Shown: piece by piece, positions 1 through 9,731 of the stretch
How positions within the stretch are numbered: position 1 is the first letter of the stretch
How the letters are laid out: every line of letters starts with the position of its first letter
DNA from: Cybelea sp963824595
Lineage (GTDB): Bacteria; Vulcanimicrobiota; Vulcanimicrobiia; Vulcanimicrobiales; Vulcanimicrobiaceae
DNA: 64,000 nt
Assembly: GCA_963824595.1 (NCBI GenBank)
Contig: CAWGPY010000004.1
Span: 266,420-330,419 of the forward strand
Direction: 5' to 3'
Translations under genes and position numbers: made by a program
Notes under the pieces: generated by a model
What the model saw: only the letters and a program-made list of their open reading frames with translations
Databases searched by the model: none
Told to the model about the DNA's origin: nothing

Positions 1-354
1 ATGCTCACCGAGGCGATCCACACGCCGTTTTTGGGAGACCGCGCGCTGGCGCTCGAGAACGCGCGCTACGTGATGAACACGGCCCGTCACTTCGGCGACG
101 AGATCGTCCCGCGTCCCGGCGGGGCGATCGAGCGCCGCGCCGAGGCGGTGCTCGAGGGCTGCGAGGCGCTGCTCGACCGCGTCGCCGCGATGGGACTGAT
201 GCACGCGATCGAGGCGGCAGCCTTCGCGGACGTCTCGCGCGCGCCGGACGGCGGACGCGGATTCGAGGGCGTCTTCGAACGCGCGAGCGACTACGCCAAC
301 CCGTTCGAGGATGCGCTTGCGGCCGGCGGCGCGTTGCGCGGGGCGACGGCGTGA
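1..354 (+). CDS. kamD: Lysine 5,6-aminomutase alpha subunit (C-terminal part, cut by window edge)
   Basis: C-terminal 117 residues of the PLP/adenosylcobalamin-dependent aminomutase that moves the terminal amino group of lysine to the neighbouring carbon (the same fold handles D-ornithine in OraE). The stretch beginning MLTEAIHTPFLGDR and the tail ADVSRAPDGGRGFEGV match the end of KamD as I know the family. The family is about 515 residues, so the gene begins left of base 1; the ATG at base 1 is probably an internal methionine. It overlaps kamE by 4 nt (GTGA), as expected for subunits translated together. Whether the substrate is lysine or ornithine cannot be decided from this fragment. Confidence 0.85.
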   Translation: MLTEAIHTPFLGDRALALENARYVMNTARHFGDEIVPRPGGAIERRAEAVLEGCEALLDRVAAMGLMHAIEAAAFADVSRAPDGGRGFEGVFERASDYANPFEDALAAGGALRGATA

Positions 355-1100
355 GCAAACTCGTCAAGCCCTACGGCGACACGCAGAACGACGGCAAGGT
401 GCAGCTGTCGTTCACGCTGCCGATCGACTGGAGCGAGGCCGCCGACGAAGCGGCGCGCCAGCTGGCCGGGAAGATGGGCTTCAGCGACGTGCAGGTCGTC
501 GACGGCCGGCAGATCGCCACGGGCTTCTCGTTCTTCGTTCTCTATGCGAGCACGGCGCAGGGCGTGGACGTGGAGACGATCCACGCGCCGTCCGCGCGCG
601 AACACGCGATGTCAATGGAGGAGATCGACGAGTTCGTCGCCGAGCGCGTCGGGCGCAAGGTCCGCGTTGCCGGCGCCTGCATCGGAACCGACGCCCACAC
701 CGTCGGCATCGACGCGATCCTCAACATGAAGGGATACAAGGGCAACTACGGTCTCGAGCGTTATCGTATGTTCGAGACGTTCAACCTCGGCAGCCAGGTT
801 GCCGTGGACGACCTGGTGCGCTTCACGCAGGAGCACAAGATTGACGCGCTGCTCGCGTCGCAGGTCGTCACGCAGAAAGGGAGCGACATCAAGAACTTCA
901 CGGCGCTGAGCGAGCTGCTCGAGGCGCAGGGCATCCGCGACGACGTGGTGTTGATCTGCGGCGGTCCCCGCGTGACGAACCGGCTGGCGAGCGAGCTCGG
1001 CTACGACGCCGGTTTCGGCCGCGGCACGCTGCCGAGCGAGGTGGCGTCGTTCGTCGCCGTCACGCTGGCGGAGCGGCTGCGCCCGCGCGCGCGGGTCTAG
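351..1100 (+). CDS. kamE: Lysine 5,6-aminomutase beta subunit (cobalamin-binding)
   Basis: 249 residues, GTG start overlapping the kamD stop. It carries the Rossmann-type B12-binding motif DxHxxG (D114-A-H116-T-V-G119). Just after it, the GYKG lysine (K130) lies where KamE binds PLP through an internal aldimine. The N-terminal KLVKPYGDTQNDGKVQLSF segment is the usual dimerisation region. With KamD it forms the aminomutase of lysine fermentation or of beta-lysine catabolism. The other lysine-fermentation genes (kdd, kce, kal) are not visible here; the thiolase and acyl-CoA dehydrogenase 5 kb downstream could serve many pathways. OraE-type ornithine mutase is the alternative. Confidence 0.9.
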   Translation: MSKLVKPYGDTQNDGKVQLSFTLPIDWSEAADEAARQLAGKMGFSDVQVVDGRQIATGFSFFVLYASTAQGVDVETIHAPSAREHAMSMEEIDEFVAERVGRKVRVAGACIGTDAHTVGIDAILNMKGYKGNYGLERYRMFETFNLGSQVAVDDLVRFTQEHKIDALLASQVVTQKGSDIKNFTALSELLEAQGIRDDVVLICGGPRVTNRLASELGYDAGFGRGTLPSEVASFVAVTLAERLRPRARV

Positions 1101-1111
1101 GGACTTCACCG

Positions 1112-2092
1112 ATGGGGAAGACGGCTCTCGTCACCGGAATCACCGGTCAAGACGGCTCGTATCTCGCCGAGCTGCTGCTCGAACGCGGCTACCGCGTCGT
1201 AGGTATGACGCGGCGCACCAGCACCGAGGTCCACGAGCGGATCGAGCACATCGTCGACGACGTGGAGATCGTATCGGGCGATCTCTTGGATCAGAGCTCG
1301 ATCACGTCGATCGTGGACGCCGCCGAGCCCGACGAGATCTACAACCTAGCGGCTCAGTCGTTCGTCCCCGCGTCGTGGACGCAGCCCGTGCTGACGGGCG
1401 AGTTCACCGCGCTCGGCGTGACGCGCGTGCTCGAAGCGATCCGGCAGGTGAATCCGGCGATCCGCTTCTACCAGGCCTCGAGCTCGGAGATGTTCGGCAA
1501 CGCCGTCGAGTCGCCGCAGACGGAGAGGACGCCGTTCTATCCGCGCAGCCCGTACGGCGTGGCGAAGGTCTACGGGCACTGGATCACCGTGAACTACCGG
1601 GAGTCGTACGACCTCTTCGCGTGCAGCGGGATCTGCTTCAATCACGAGTCGCCGCGCCGCGGCAAGGAGTTCGTGACCCGGAAGATTTCCGACGGCGTCG
1701 CGCGCATCAAGCTGGGGTTGGCCGGCGAGCTGCGGCTGGGGAACCTCGACGCGCAGCGCGACTGGGGCTTCGCCGGCGACTACGTGCGCGCGATGTGGCT
1801 GATGCTGCAGCAGCGCAACGCCGACGACTACGTCATCGCCACCGGCGCGACGCACAGCGTGCGCGATTTCGTGCGCGCCGCTTTCGAGGCCGCAGGGCTC
1901 GGATCGTTCGAGCCTTACGTCGTGATCGACCCGCGCTTCGTCCGGCCCGCCGAGGTGGACGTGCTCATCGGCGACGCGAGCAAAGCGTCGCGGCTGCTCG
2001 GCTGGTCGCCGACGATGAGCTTCGAACGGCTCGTGGCCGCGATGGTCGAGGCCGACCTCGAGCGCCTCTCCGCCCGAACGCGCGCGCATTAA
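1112..2092 (+). CDS. gmd: GDP-mannose 4,6-dehydratase
   Basis: 326 residues, extended short-chain dehydrogenase fold. It converts GDP-D-mannose to GDP-4-dehydro-6-deoxymannose, the precursor of GDP-rhamnose or GDP-fucose used in surface glycans. Visible features are the N-terminal NADP motif GITGQDGSYL (residues 9-18), the catalytic SSSEMFG stretch (123-129) and the YxxxK pair Y148/K152. The sequence NHESPRRGKEFVTRKI is characteristic of Gmd. It is followed 10 nt later by rmd, which reduces its product, so the pair should make GDP-D-rhamnose. The start is an ATG 11 nt after the kamE stop. Confidence 0.95.
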   Translation: MGKTALVTGITGQDGSYLAELLLERGYRVVGMTRRTSTEVHERIEHIVDDVEIVSGDLLDQSSITSIVDAAEPDEIYNLAAQSFVPASWTQPVLTGEFTALGVTRVLEAIRQVNPAIRFYQASSSEMFGNAVESPQTERTPFYPRSPYGVAKVYGHWITVNYRESYDLFACSGICFNHESPRRGKEFVTRKISDGVARIKLGLAGELRLGNLDAQRDWGFAGDYVRAMWLMLQQRNADDYVIATGATHSVRDFVRAAFEAAGLGSFEPYVVIDPRFVRPAEVDVLIGDASKASRLLGWSPTMSFERLVAAMVEADLERLSARTRAH

Positions 2093-2102
2093 GAAGGTAG
2101 AC

Positions 2103-3050
2103 GTGCGGGCGCTCGTGACCGGCGCGCGTGGCTTCGTCGGCGGATATCTGCTCGACGCGCTGCGGCGCGAGGGCGTCGAGACGTTGGGATGCGGCGGCCC
2201 GCACGACGCGGGGGGCGGCGATCCGGTCGTGGACCTCGACGACGAAGCGACGATCCGGCGCGCGTTCGCGGAGTTCGCCCCAACCGTGGTCTTCCATCTC
2301 GCGGCGCAAACGTACGTGCCCGACGCGCTGCGCTCGCCGATCGAGACGTACGAGACCAACGCGATGGGCACGGCCCGCTTGGCGGACGCGGTGCGCGAGC
2401 TGCCCGTCAACGCGCGGCCCCGCATCGTCTTTGCGAGCTCGGGCGAGGTCTACGGCGCGCGCGACGCGAGCGAGTATCCGCTGCGCGAAACGCTCGACGC
2501 GCGGCCTCGCAACCCGTACGGCGCCAGCAAGGCGGCGGCCGAGGCCATCCTATTAGCCGAGTCGCGCAGCTTCGGCACCGACGTGGTGATCGCGCGCTCG
2601 TTCAACCACATCGGCCCGGGGCAGAAGGAGCATTTCGTCGTCGCCTCGTTCGCCGCGCAGCTGGCGCGTATCGCCGCCGGTGCGCCGCCCCGGCTTTTGG
2701 TCGGAAACCTGGAAGCGGCGCGCGACTTCCTCGACGTGCGCGACGTCGTCGCCGCCTACGTCGCGCTGGCGCGCGACGGCGAGCGCGGCGAGGCGTACAA
2801 CGTATGCAGCGGGCGGGCGGTCACGATCCGCGACGTCCTGCGCGAGCTGATCGGCATCGCCGGCGTTCCCGTGGAGGTACGCGAGGACCCGCAGCGCCTG
2901 CGGCCGTCGGAGATCCCGGTCTCCGTGGGCAGCCCGCAGAAGCTGCGCGCGCGCACCGGCTGGGAGCCGCGGATCGCTCTGGTGCAGTCGCTGCGCGAGG
3001 TGTACGAGGCCGCGCGGGCGACCGCGCAAAAGCCTAGGACAGAACGGTGA
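2103..3050 (+). CDS. rmd: GDP-6-deoxy-D-mannose reductase (GDP-4-keto-6-deoxymannose reductase)
   Basis: 315 residues from a GTG start 10 nt after gmd. NAD(P)-dependent epimerase/dehydratase family: GARGFVG nucleotide motif at residues 7-13, FASSGEVYG, and the NPYGASKAA active-site YxxxK. As gmd's partner it is most simply the reductase that makes GDP-D-rhamnose. GDP-L-fucose synthase (Fcl) is the alternative but has a distinct sequence style. The GTGA overlap with the next membrane gene indicates one transcription unit. Confidence 0.85.
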   Translation: MRALVTGARGFVGGYLLDALRREGVETLGCGGPHDAGGGDPVVDLDDEATIRRAFAEFAPTVVFHLAAQTYVPDALRSPIETYETNAMGTARLADAVRELPVNARPRIVFASSGEVYGARDASEYPLRETLDARPRNPYGASKAAAEAILLAESRSFGTDVVIARSFNHIGPGQKEHFVVASFAAQLARIAAGAPPRLLVGNLEAARDFLDVRDVVAAYVALARDGERGEAYNVCSGRAVTIRDVLRELIGIAGVPVEVREDPQRLRPSEIPVSVGSPQKLRARTGWEPRIALVQSLREVYEAARATAQKPRTER

Positions 3051-3628
3051 GCCTCCAAGCCTTCGTCTTCAAGAACCGCGGGCTGCTGCTGGCCCTGCCC
3101 GCCGCGGCGCTCGCGGCGTGCGGGCGTCCGAGCGCCCGCAGCGTCGCCCTGGGCCTGCCGCTCGCGGTCGCGGGCGAGCTCGTGCGCTGCTGGGCGGTCG
3201 GGTACTCCGGCGTTACGACGCGCCACGACGTGGTGACGGCGCCGAAGCTCGCAACCGGCGGACCCTACGCGTACGTTCGAAACCCGCTCTACCTCGGCAA
3301 CTTCCTGACGGCCGCCGGCTTTGCGATCGCGTTCACCGGAAAGAACTCACGCCGCGCCCGCCGCGCGCTCGTTGCCGGTTCGCTCGCAGCGATGGCTGCG
3401 GTCTACGCGACGATCGTGCCGCACGAAGAGGCGTTCCTTCGTTCGCAGTTCGGAGAAGAGTTCGAGCGGTATTGCGAGGGCGTGCCGCGCATCGTGCCGC
3501 GGCTCGCGCCCGCGGACCAGACCGCCGGCGCCTGGGACGCGCGCGCCGTTAAAAACGCCGAGAGCAAGACCTTCGTCCTCTTCGGCGCCATGCTGCTCGC
3601 GCTCGCGCTGCGCGCCGGCAAGGATTAG
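3047..3628 (+). CDS. Isoprenylcysteine carboxyl methyltransferase (ICMT)-family membrane protein
   Basis: 193 residues with several hydrophobic segments. It carries the family's C-terminal signature GGPYAYVRNPLYLGNF followed by PHEEAFLRSQFGEEFERY, the SAM-binding pattern of ICMT and phosphatidylethanolamine N-methyltransferase-like proteins. Bacteria mostly lack CaaX proteins, so the substrate is probably a lipid or small isoprenoid; I cannot tell which. It starts at a GTG overlapping the rmd stop, so it may act on a membrane glycolipid made with the deoxyhexose, which is inference from position only. A final hydrophobic segment follows residue 170. Confidence 0.75.
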   Translation: MSLQAFVFKNRGLLLALPAAALAACGRPSARSVALGLPLAVAGELVRCWAVGYSGVTTRHDVVTAPKLATGGPYAYVRNPLYLGNFLTAAGFAIAFTGKNSRRARRALVAGSLAAMAAVYATIVPHEEAFLRSQFGEEFERYCEGVPRIVPRLAPADQTAGAWDARAVKNAESKTFVLFGAMLLALALRAGKD

Positions 3629-3642
3629 AAATCCTCGCCGCC

Positions 3643-4506
3643 ATGCCGGTGCGCCGGCGCCTGGTCGCGGCCCTCGGAGCGACGGCCGTCGTCGCGGTCC
3701 TCGAGTTTTGGGGCGGCGCAGTTTCGCACAGTTTGGCGCTGACGAGCGACGCCGTGCACGTCTGCACCGACGTCCTGGCGCTCGCGCTCGCGCTGATCGC
3801 GGCCATCGGCTCGGCGCGGCCCGCCGATCCGAAACGCACGTTCGGCTACGGACGCATCGAAGTGCTCGGCGCGCTCGTCAACGGCACGCTGTTGCTGGTG
3901 GCGACGGCCGCCATCGGCTACGAAGCCGTCCGGCGCTTCGCGATGCCGGTGGAGCCCGGCGCAGCGCTGATGACGGCCGTTGCCGCGATCGGGCTTGCCG
4001 TCAACGGCGGCGTCGGTTTCATGCTGCACGCCGGCGCCAAGCGCGATCTCAACGTTCGGGCGGCGCTGTTCCACGTATTCGGCGACGCCGTCGGCGGAGC
4101 CGCGGTCATCCTAGGCGGCATCGCCATCGCCGTGACGCACGCGGCCTGGATCGATCCGCTGCTCTCGTTGTTCGTCGCGGCGATCATCGTCGTGGGCGTC
4201 ATGCGCGTGCTCCGCGATGCAACCGACGTCTTGCTCGAGAGCGTCCCGAGAGACGTTGACGCGCGGAATCTCGAGCGCCACATCGAAGAGATCGGCGGAG
4301 TGACCGGCGTACACGACCTTCACGTCTGGTCGATCGGCAGCGGATCGCGCGCGCTCTCGGCGCACGTGCTGCTCGACGACCGGCGTCTCAGCGAAGCCGC
4401 CGACGTGCTGCGCGAGATCGACGGATGCGCGCAGAGTCACTTCGGCATCGCACACGTCACGATCCAGTTCGAGTGCGAGAGCTGCCCCGTGGCGGTCCGG
4501 CATTGA
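3643..4506 (+). CDS. Cation diffusion facilitator (CDF) metal exporter
   Basis: 287 residues with six predicted membrane spans and a cytoplasmic C-terminal domain. The metal-site pattern is intact: S-D-A-x-H-x-x-x-D in the second span (LTSDAVHVCTD) and H-x-x-x-D in the fifth (HVFGDAVGG). The CzcD-like FGYGRIEVLGAL loop follows the second span. It should export Zn2+ or a similar divalent ion against protons. The C-terminal region (VHDLHVWSIGSG) is the usual ferredoxin-like domain that ends CDF proteins. The start is the ATG 14 nt after the previous stop; the stop overlaps the next gene's TTG start. Confidence 0.93.
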   Translation: MPVRRRLVAALGATAVVAVLEFWGGAVSHSLALTSDAVHVCTDVLALALALIAAIGSARPADPKRTFGYGRIEVLGALVNGTLLLVATAAIGYEAVRRFAMPVEPGAALMTAVAAIGLAVNGGVGFMLHAGAKRDLNVRAALFHVFGDAVGGAAVILGGIAIAVTHAAWIDPLLSLFVAAIIVVGVMRVLRDATDVLLESVPRDVDARNLERHIEEIGGVTGVHDLHVWSIGSGSRALSAHVLLDDRRLSEAADVLREIDGCAQSHFGIAHVTIQFECESCPVAVRH

Positions 4507-5885
4507 AGCGGTCCCTCTGGCTTGCGGCGCTCGCGCTCGCGGCCGTCGCCGCCGCGTGCGGCGGCGGAAGCGGATCGTCGTCGGGCGGCTTCGTGCCGGG
4601 CGGCAATCAGGGCTCCCCGCCGCCTACGGCGCCGCCGCATCAGCTGCGCGATCACATCAAACACGTGGTCATCGTCGTGCAGGAGAACCGGAGCTTCGAC
4701 AATCTGTTTCACGCATTTCCGGGCGCCGCGTCGACGGATTACGGCTACATGCACGACGGCACGAAGGTGAAGCTGACGCCGATGAGCCTGCACGGCCCGG
4801 ACATCTCGCACGTCTGGACCGACGCGATCAGCGACTGGGATAACGGAAAGATGGATCGCTTCGACCTCAATCCGTTGGGGCCGAACAGACCGGCCGGCGC
4901 GTACGCCTATCAATACGTGGATCCGAAGTACATCCAGCCGTACTGGCAGATGGCGAAGCAGTACGTGCTGTTCGATCACATGTTTCCGACCATGTTCGGG
5001 GGCAGCTTCACGGCGCATCTCGACTTGATCGCGTCCACGACGAACCTGCAGGGCGGCTTGGCGGAGGTGGACGCTCCCACCGCGACGCCGTGGGGCTGCG
5101 ACGCGCCCGGCGGCACCCACACGTCGACGCTCGACGAGTCGCGGCACGAAAACGGCGGCGGCGGCCCGTTTCCGTGCTTCACCCAGTTCGCGACGCTCGC
5201 CGCGCTGATGGACCCGGCCCACGTGACGTGGGCCTACTACGCGCCGAAGGTCGGCGGCGGCGACATCGGCGGACGCGTCTGGTCGGAGTTCGATGCGATC
5301 GACGCCGTGCGCCACGGCCACGACTGGTCGCGCAACGTGATCTCGCCGCAAACGCAGTTCCTCACCGACGCCGCGGCCGGCCGCCTGCCGGACGTGTCGT
5401 GGGTGATTCCCGACGGCGCCGACTCGGATCACTCGGGCCTGGGCAGAGATACCGGTCCGTCGTGGGTGAGCGCCGTCGTCGACGCCGTCGGCGAGAGCCC
5501 GGCATGGAACACGACCGCCGTCGTGGTGCTCTGGGACGACTGGGGCGGCTGGTACGACAACGTCGTGCCGCCGCAGCTCGACTACCGCGGGCTGGGAGAG
5601 CGCGTTCCGTGCATCGTCATCTCGGCGTACGCGCGCAGGGGGCAGGTCTCGCATACGGTCTACGAGTTCGGGAGCATCGTGAAGTTCGTCGAGGAGGTCT
5701 TCGAGCTGCCGTCGCTCTCGTCGCTCGGCTTGGGCACCGGTTACACCGACGACCGCGCCTACAGCATCACCGATGCATTCGACTTCAAGCAGAAGCCCCG
5801 CGCCTTCCAGCCGTTCGCCTCCAAGTACTCGCGGGCGTACTTCCTGACGCGTAAACCGTCGCTGCAGGCGCCGGACGACGAGTAG
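4503..5885 (+). CDS. Lipoprotein of the phosphoesterase (phospholipase C / acid phosphatase) family
   Basis: 460 residues from a TTG start overlapping the CDF stop. This start gives a clean lipoprotein signal (KRSLWLAALALAAVAAAC, lipobox ending at the Cys), whereas starting further upstream would bury it. The mature protein opens with HVVIVVQENRSFDNLF, the metal-binding N-terminal motif of the PF04185 phosphoesterase family (alkaline-phosphatase fold). It continues with WDDWGGWYDNVVPP, the other conserved block. It probably hydrolyses phospholipids or phosphomonoesters at the cell surface. A paralogue lies on the other strand at 18326-19681. The exact substrate is not readable from sequence. 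Confidence 0.88.
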   Translation: MKRSLWLAALALAAVAAACGGGSGSSSGGFVPGGNQGSPPPTAPPHQLRDHIKHVVIVVQENRSFDNLFHAFPGAASTDYGYMHDGTKVKLTPMSLHGPDISHVWTDAISDWDNGKMDRFDLNPLGPNRPAGAYAYQYVDPKYIQPYWQMAKQYVLFDHMFPTMFGGSFTAHLDLIASTTNLQGGLAEVDAPTATPWGCDAPGGTHTSTLDESRHENGGGGPFPCFTQFATLAALMDPAHVTWAYYAPKVGGGDIGGRVWSEFDAIDAVRHGHDWSRNVISPQTQFLTDAAAGRLPDVSWVIPDGADSDHSGLGRDTGPSWVSAVVDAVGESPAWNTTAVVVLWDDWGGWYDNVVPPQLDYRGLGERVPCIVISAYARRGQVSHTVYEFGSIVKFVEEVFELPSLSSLGLGTGYTDDRAYSITDAFDFKQKPRAFQPFASKYSRAYFLTRKPSLQAPDDE

Positions 5886-5926
5886 CGCAGGGCGCGCCAG
5901 CGGCGCCTTGGAAATGGACCGGTCCT

Positions 5927-7264
5927 ATGAAAACAGACTCCAAAACCGTCGTGCTCGGCATCGCCCGCACGCCCTTCGGCAAGCTCGGAGGAGCGCTCGC
6001 TCCGCTCTCGGCCACGACGCTCGGCGCGGCCGCGCTGACCGCCGCCATCGAGCGCGCAAAAATTGATCCGTCGGAAATCGAGCACATCACGTTCGGCGAG
6101 GTGCTGCAGGCCGGCGTGGGCCAGAACCCCGCGCGGCAGGTCGTTTTTAAGTCCGGCCTCGCCAAGACGGTGACCGCGGCGACCGTCAACAAGGTGTGCG
6201 CGTCGGGAATGCTCGCGATCGTCGATGCGATGCGCGCGATCAACGCCGGCGCGAACTCGGTGGTGGCCGCGGGCGGCATGGAGTCGATGTCCAACGCACC
6301 GTATCTGCTGCGCGACGCACGCTGGGGTTATCGCTTCGGCGACGGCGCGCTGGTCGATTCGATGGTCTACGACGGCCTGTGGGATCAATATTTCCCGATG
6401 ACGATGGCGGCGCAAGGCAGCAAGGTCGCGCTCGAGCTCGGCCCCTCGCGCGAGGATCAAGATCGCTTTGCGTTCGAGAGCCACCGCCGTGCGGGCGCCG
6501 CGCACGCCGCCGGGCACTTCGACGACGAGATCGTCGCGCTGAAAGTGGCGAGCAAGGCGAAGGACAAGATCGTCGTCGAGCAACTGCCGCGCCAGGGGCG
6601 CGCGCGGGTTCCCGCGGCGGTCGGCGCCGCGAGCCGGGTGTGGGAGCACGAGCCATCGGAGGAGTTCACGCTCGACTACGCGGCCTACGCGCCGTTCGTG
6701 ACCGGCGACGTTCCGCACGCCGTGGTGGACCGCGATGAAACCGTGCGTCCGGACGCGAGCATAGACGCCATGGCGAAGCTGCGTCCGCTGGAGCGCAACG
6801 GGACGGTGACGGCGGGCAACGCTCCCGGCGTCAACGACGGCGCCGCGGCGCTGATCCTCGCCGACGCGCAGTACGCGTCCGAGCACGGCTACGAGGTGCT
6901 GGCGACGGTCGTGGATCACGCCACCGTCGCGTGGGACTCGCCGTACATCAGCCTGACGCCGGCGATGGCGGCACGCAAGCTGCTCGACCGCACGGGCCTC
7001 ACGAACGGCGACGTCGCGGTCTGGGAGGTCAACGAGGCCTTCTCCGCCGTCGCGATCACGTCGGCGCGACGACTGGAGCTCGACGAGTCCGCAATCAACC
7101 GGTTCGGCGGCGCGGTCGCGATGGGTCATCCGATCGGTGCGTCGGGCGCGCGCATCGTCGGCACGATGATCAATCAGCTGCGCAAGCGCGGCGGCGGCCT
7201 GGGCATCGCCGCGATCTGCTCCGGCGGCGGCCAAGGCGACGCGCTGCTGATCCGCGTCGACTAG
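5927..7264 (+). CDS. Thiolase (acetyl-CoA acyltransferase) with an unusual insertion
   Basis: 445 residues; thiolases are normally about 390-400. The active-site pieces are present: nucleophilic Cys91 in KVCASGM, the GMESMSNAPY block, NEAFSAVA, GGAVAMGHPIGASGAR with the catalytic His, and the second Cys in ICSGGGQGDA. Between the post-Cys linker and the conserved RPDASID segment there are about 45 extra residues (roughly 205-270). It catalyses reversible Claisen condensation or cleavage of acyl-CoAs. An acyl-CoA dehydrogenase follows directly, suggesting short-chain acyl-CoA or amino-acid catabolism. Confidence 0.92.
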   Translation: MKTDSKTVVLGIARTPFGKLGGALAPLSATTLGAAALTAAIERAKIDPSEIEHITFGEVLQAGVGQNPARQVVFKSGLAKTVTAATVNKVCASGMLAIVDAMRAINAGANSVVAAGGMESMSNAPYLLRDARWGYRFGDGALVDSMVYDGLWDQYFPMTMAAQGSKVALELGPSREDQDRFAFESHRRAGAAHAAGHFDDEIVALKVASKAKDKIVVEQLPRQGRARVPAAVGAASRVWEHEPSEEFTLDYAAYAPFVTGDVPHAVVDRDETVRPDASIDAMAKLRPLERNGTVTAGNAPGVNDGAAALILADAQYASEHGYEVLATVVDHATVAWDSPYISLTPAMAARKLLDRTGLTNGDVAVWEVNEAFSAVAITSARRLELDESAINRFGGAVAMGHPIGASGARIVGTMINQLRKRGGGLGIAAICSGGGQGDALLIRVD

Positions 7265-7286
7265 CGTCGGATAGAGGAACAGCGAC

Positions 7287-8447
<1,161 letters not shown>

Positions 8448-8463
8448 CGGGCCGCCCTCCCCG

Positions 8464-8501
8464 TCATCCTGAGCGGAGCGCCGAAGGCGCGCAGTCGAAG
8501 G
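8464..8501. repeat. REP-like imperfect palindrome (TCATCCTGAGC ... GTCGAAGG)
   Basis: The gap before sucC carries TCATCCTGAGC and, 19 nt later, GTCGAAGG. These are the two arms of a widespread bacterial repeat whose other orientation reads CCTTCGACAGGCTCAGGATGA. Related fragments sit inside the secF and helicase genes near 54.8-55.3 kb. It may act as an mRNA hairpin between the acyl-CoA dehydrogenase and sucC. Confidence 0.5.
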
Positions 8502-8559
8502 AGTGCGACAGAAATAGCAAGGGGCGGCGGCGCAGTGTGAGCGAACCTCTGCGGCCGCT

Positions 8560-9729
8560 ATGAATCTGATGGAGTATCAGGGCAAGGAGCTCTTCCGGCG
8601 CTCCGGCATCGCCGTGCCGCGCGGCCGCCACGCGCGCAGTCCGCAAGAAGTCGCGGAGTTTCTTGCCGAGACGCCCGACGGCTGGGTCGTCAAGGCACAA
8701 GTTTTGATGGGCGGCCGCGGCAAGGCCGGCAAGATCAAGATGGCCGTAGGTTCCGAGGAAGGGCAACGCGTCGCCCACGAGATCATGGCCACGCCGATGC
8801 CGCCGAACCGTCAGAATCCACAGGGCGAGCCGATCCGGTCGCTGCTCGTCGAAGAACGGCTCGAGATCGCGAAAGAGGCGTATTGCGCGATCACCATCGA
8901 CCGCGCGGCGCGCAAGCCGGTGTTCGTCGTGAGCCGCTTCGGCGGCATGGACATCGAAGACGTCGCGGAGCATCATCCGGAGTCGATCGCGAAGTTCTAC
9001 GTTGACGTCGCCGTTGGCTATTCGCCGTTCATCGGGCGCGAGCTCGCGTTCGCGGCGGAGCTCGACGCCGGCTATCGCAAGCAGTTTCCGGCCATCGCCG
9101 GCGCGATGTACGACGTGTTCTTTCGTTACGGCGCGAAGCTCGTCGAGATCAATCCCCTGGCGCTGACCGCCGACGGGCGCGTCGTCGCGTCGGATGCGAA
9201 GATCGAGCTCGACGACGACGCGCTCTTTCGCAATCCCGAGTTCGACGAATGGCGCTCGGCGCTGCCGCTCGACGAAGACGAGCTGCTGGCCGCGGGCGCG
9301 GGCGTCGGCATCCGGAACTTCCGCCGTTTCCCCGGCGACGTCGGCACCATGGCCAACGGCGCGGGGCTGGCGATGGCGACGATGGACGCCGTGGCCAACG
9401 CGGGCGGCGGCGTTGCCGATTTTCTCGACGTCGGCGGCGGCGCGAACGCGCAGCGCGTTCGCAACTGCTACGAGCTGGTGGTGAACAACACCGGAGCCAA
9501 GTCGTTCTTCATCAACATCTTCGGCGGAATAACGCGCGGCGACGAAGTCGCGCGCGGCATCGTCTCGGCGATGGAAGAGACGGCATCGCGCAAGATACCG
9601 CTCGTGATCCGGCTCACCGGCACGAACGAAGAGGAAGGCCGGCGCATTCTCGCCGCAGCGGGCATGACGCCGGTGCAGACCATGGACGAGGGCGCGAACG
9701 AAGCGGTCCGCTTGGCGCGGGAGGCCTGA
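8560..9729 (+). CDS. sucC: Succinyl-CoA ligase (ADP/GDP-forming), beta subunit
   Basis: 389 residues, the usual length. The N-terminal ATP-grasp domain starts MNLMEYQGKELFRRSGI and contains VKAQVLMGGRGKAGKIK. The C-terminal CoA-ligase domain contains DFLDVGGGAN and FINIFGGITRGDEVARGI. It catalyses succinyl-CoA plus nucleoside diphosphate plus phosphate to succinate and NTP in the TCA cycle, as an alpha2-beta2 or alpha-beta complex with SucD, whose gene starts 2 nt later. A ligase acting on malate is a theoretical alternative that the sequence cannot exclude. Confidence 0.95.
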   Translation: MNLMEYQGKELFRRSGIAVPRGRHARSPQEVAEFLAETPDGWVVKAQVLMGGRGKAGKIKMAVGSEEGQRVAHEIMATPMPPNRQNPQGEPIRSLLVEERLEIAKEAYCAITIDRAARKPVFVVSRFGGMDIEDVAEHHPESIAKFYVDVAVGYSPFIGRELAFAAELDAGYRKQFPAIAGAMYDVFFRYGAKLVEINPLALTADGRVVASDAKIELDDDALFRNPEFDEWRSALPLDEDELLAAGAGVGIRNFRRFPGDVGTMANGAGLAMATMDAVANAGGGVADFLDVGGGANAQRVRNCYELVVNNTGAKSFFINIFGGITRGDEVARGIVSAMEETASRKIPLVIRLTGTNEEEGRRILAAAGMTPVQTMDEGANEAVRLAREA

Positions 9730-9731
9730 CG

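Noticed and set aside
4437..5654. 405-codon minus-strand frame opposite the phosphoesterase
   Set aside because: Antisense artefact with biased composition; plus strand carries the clear lipoprotein and catalytic motif.
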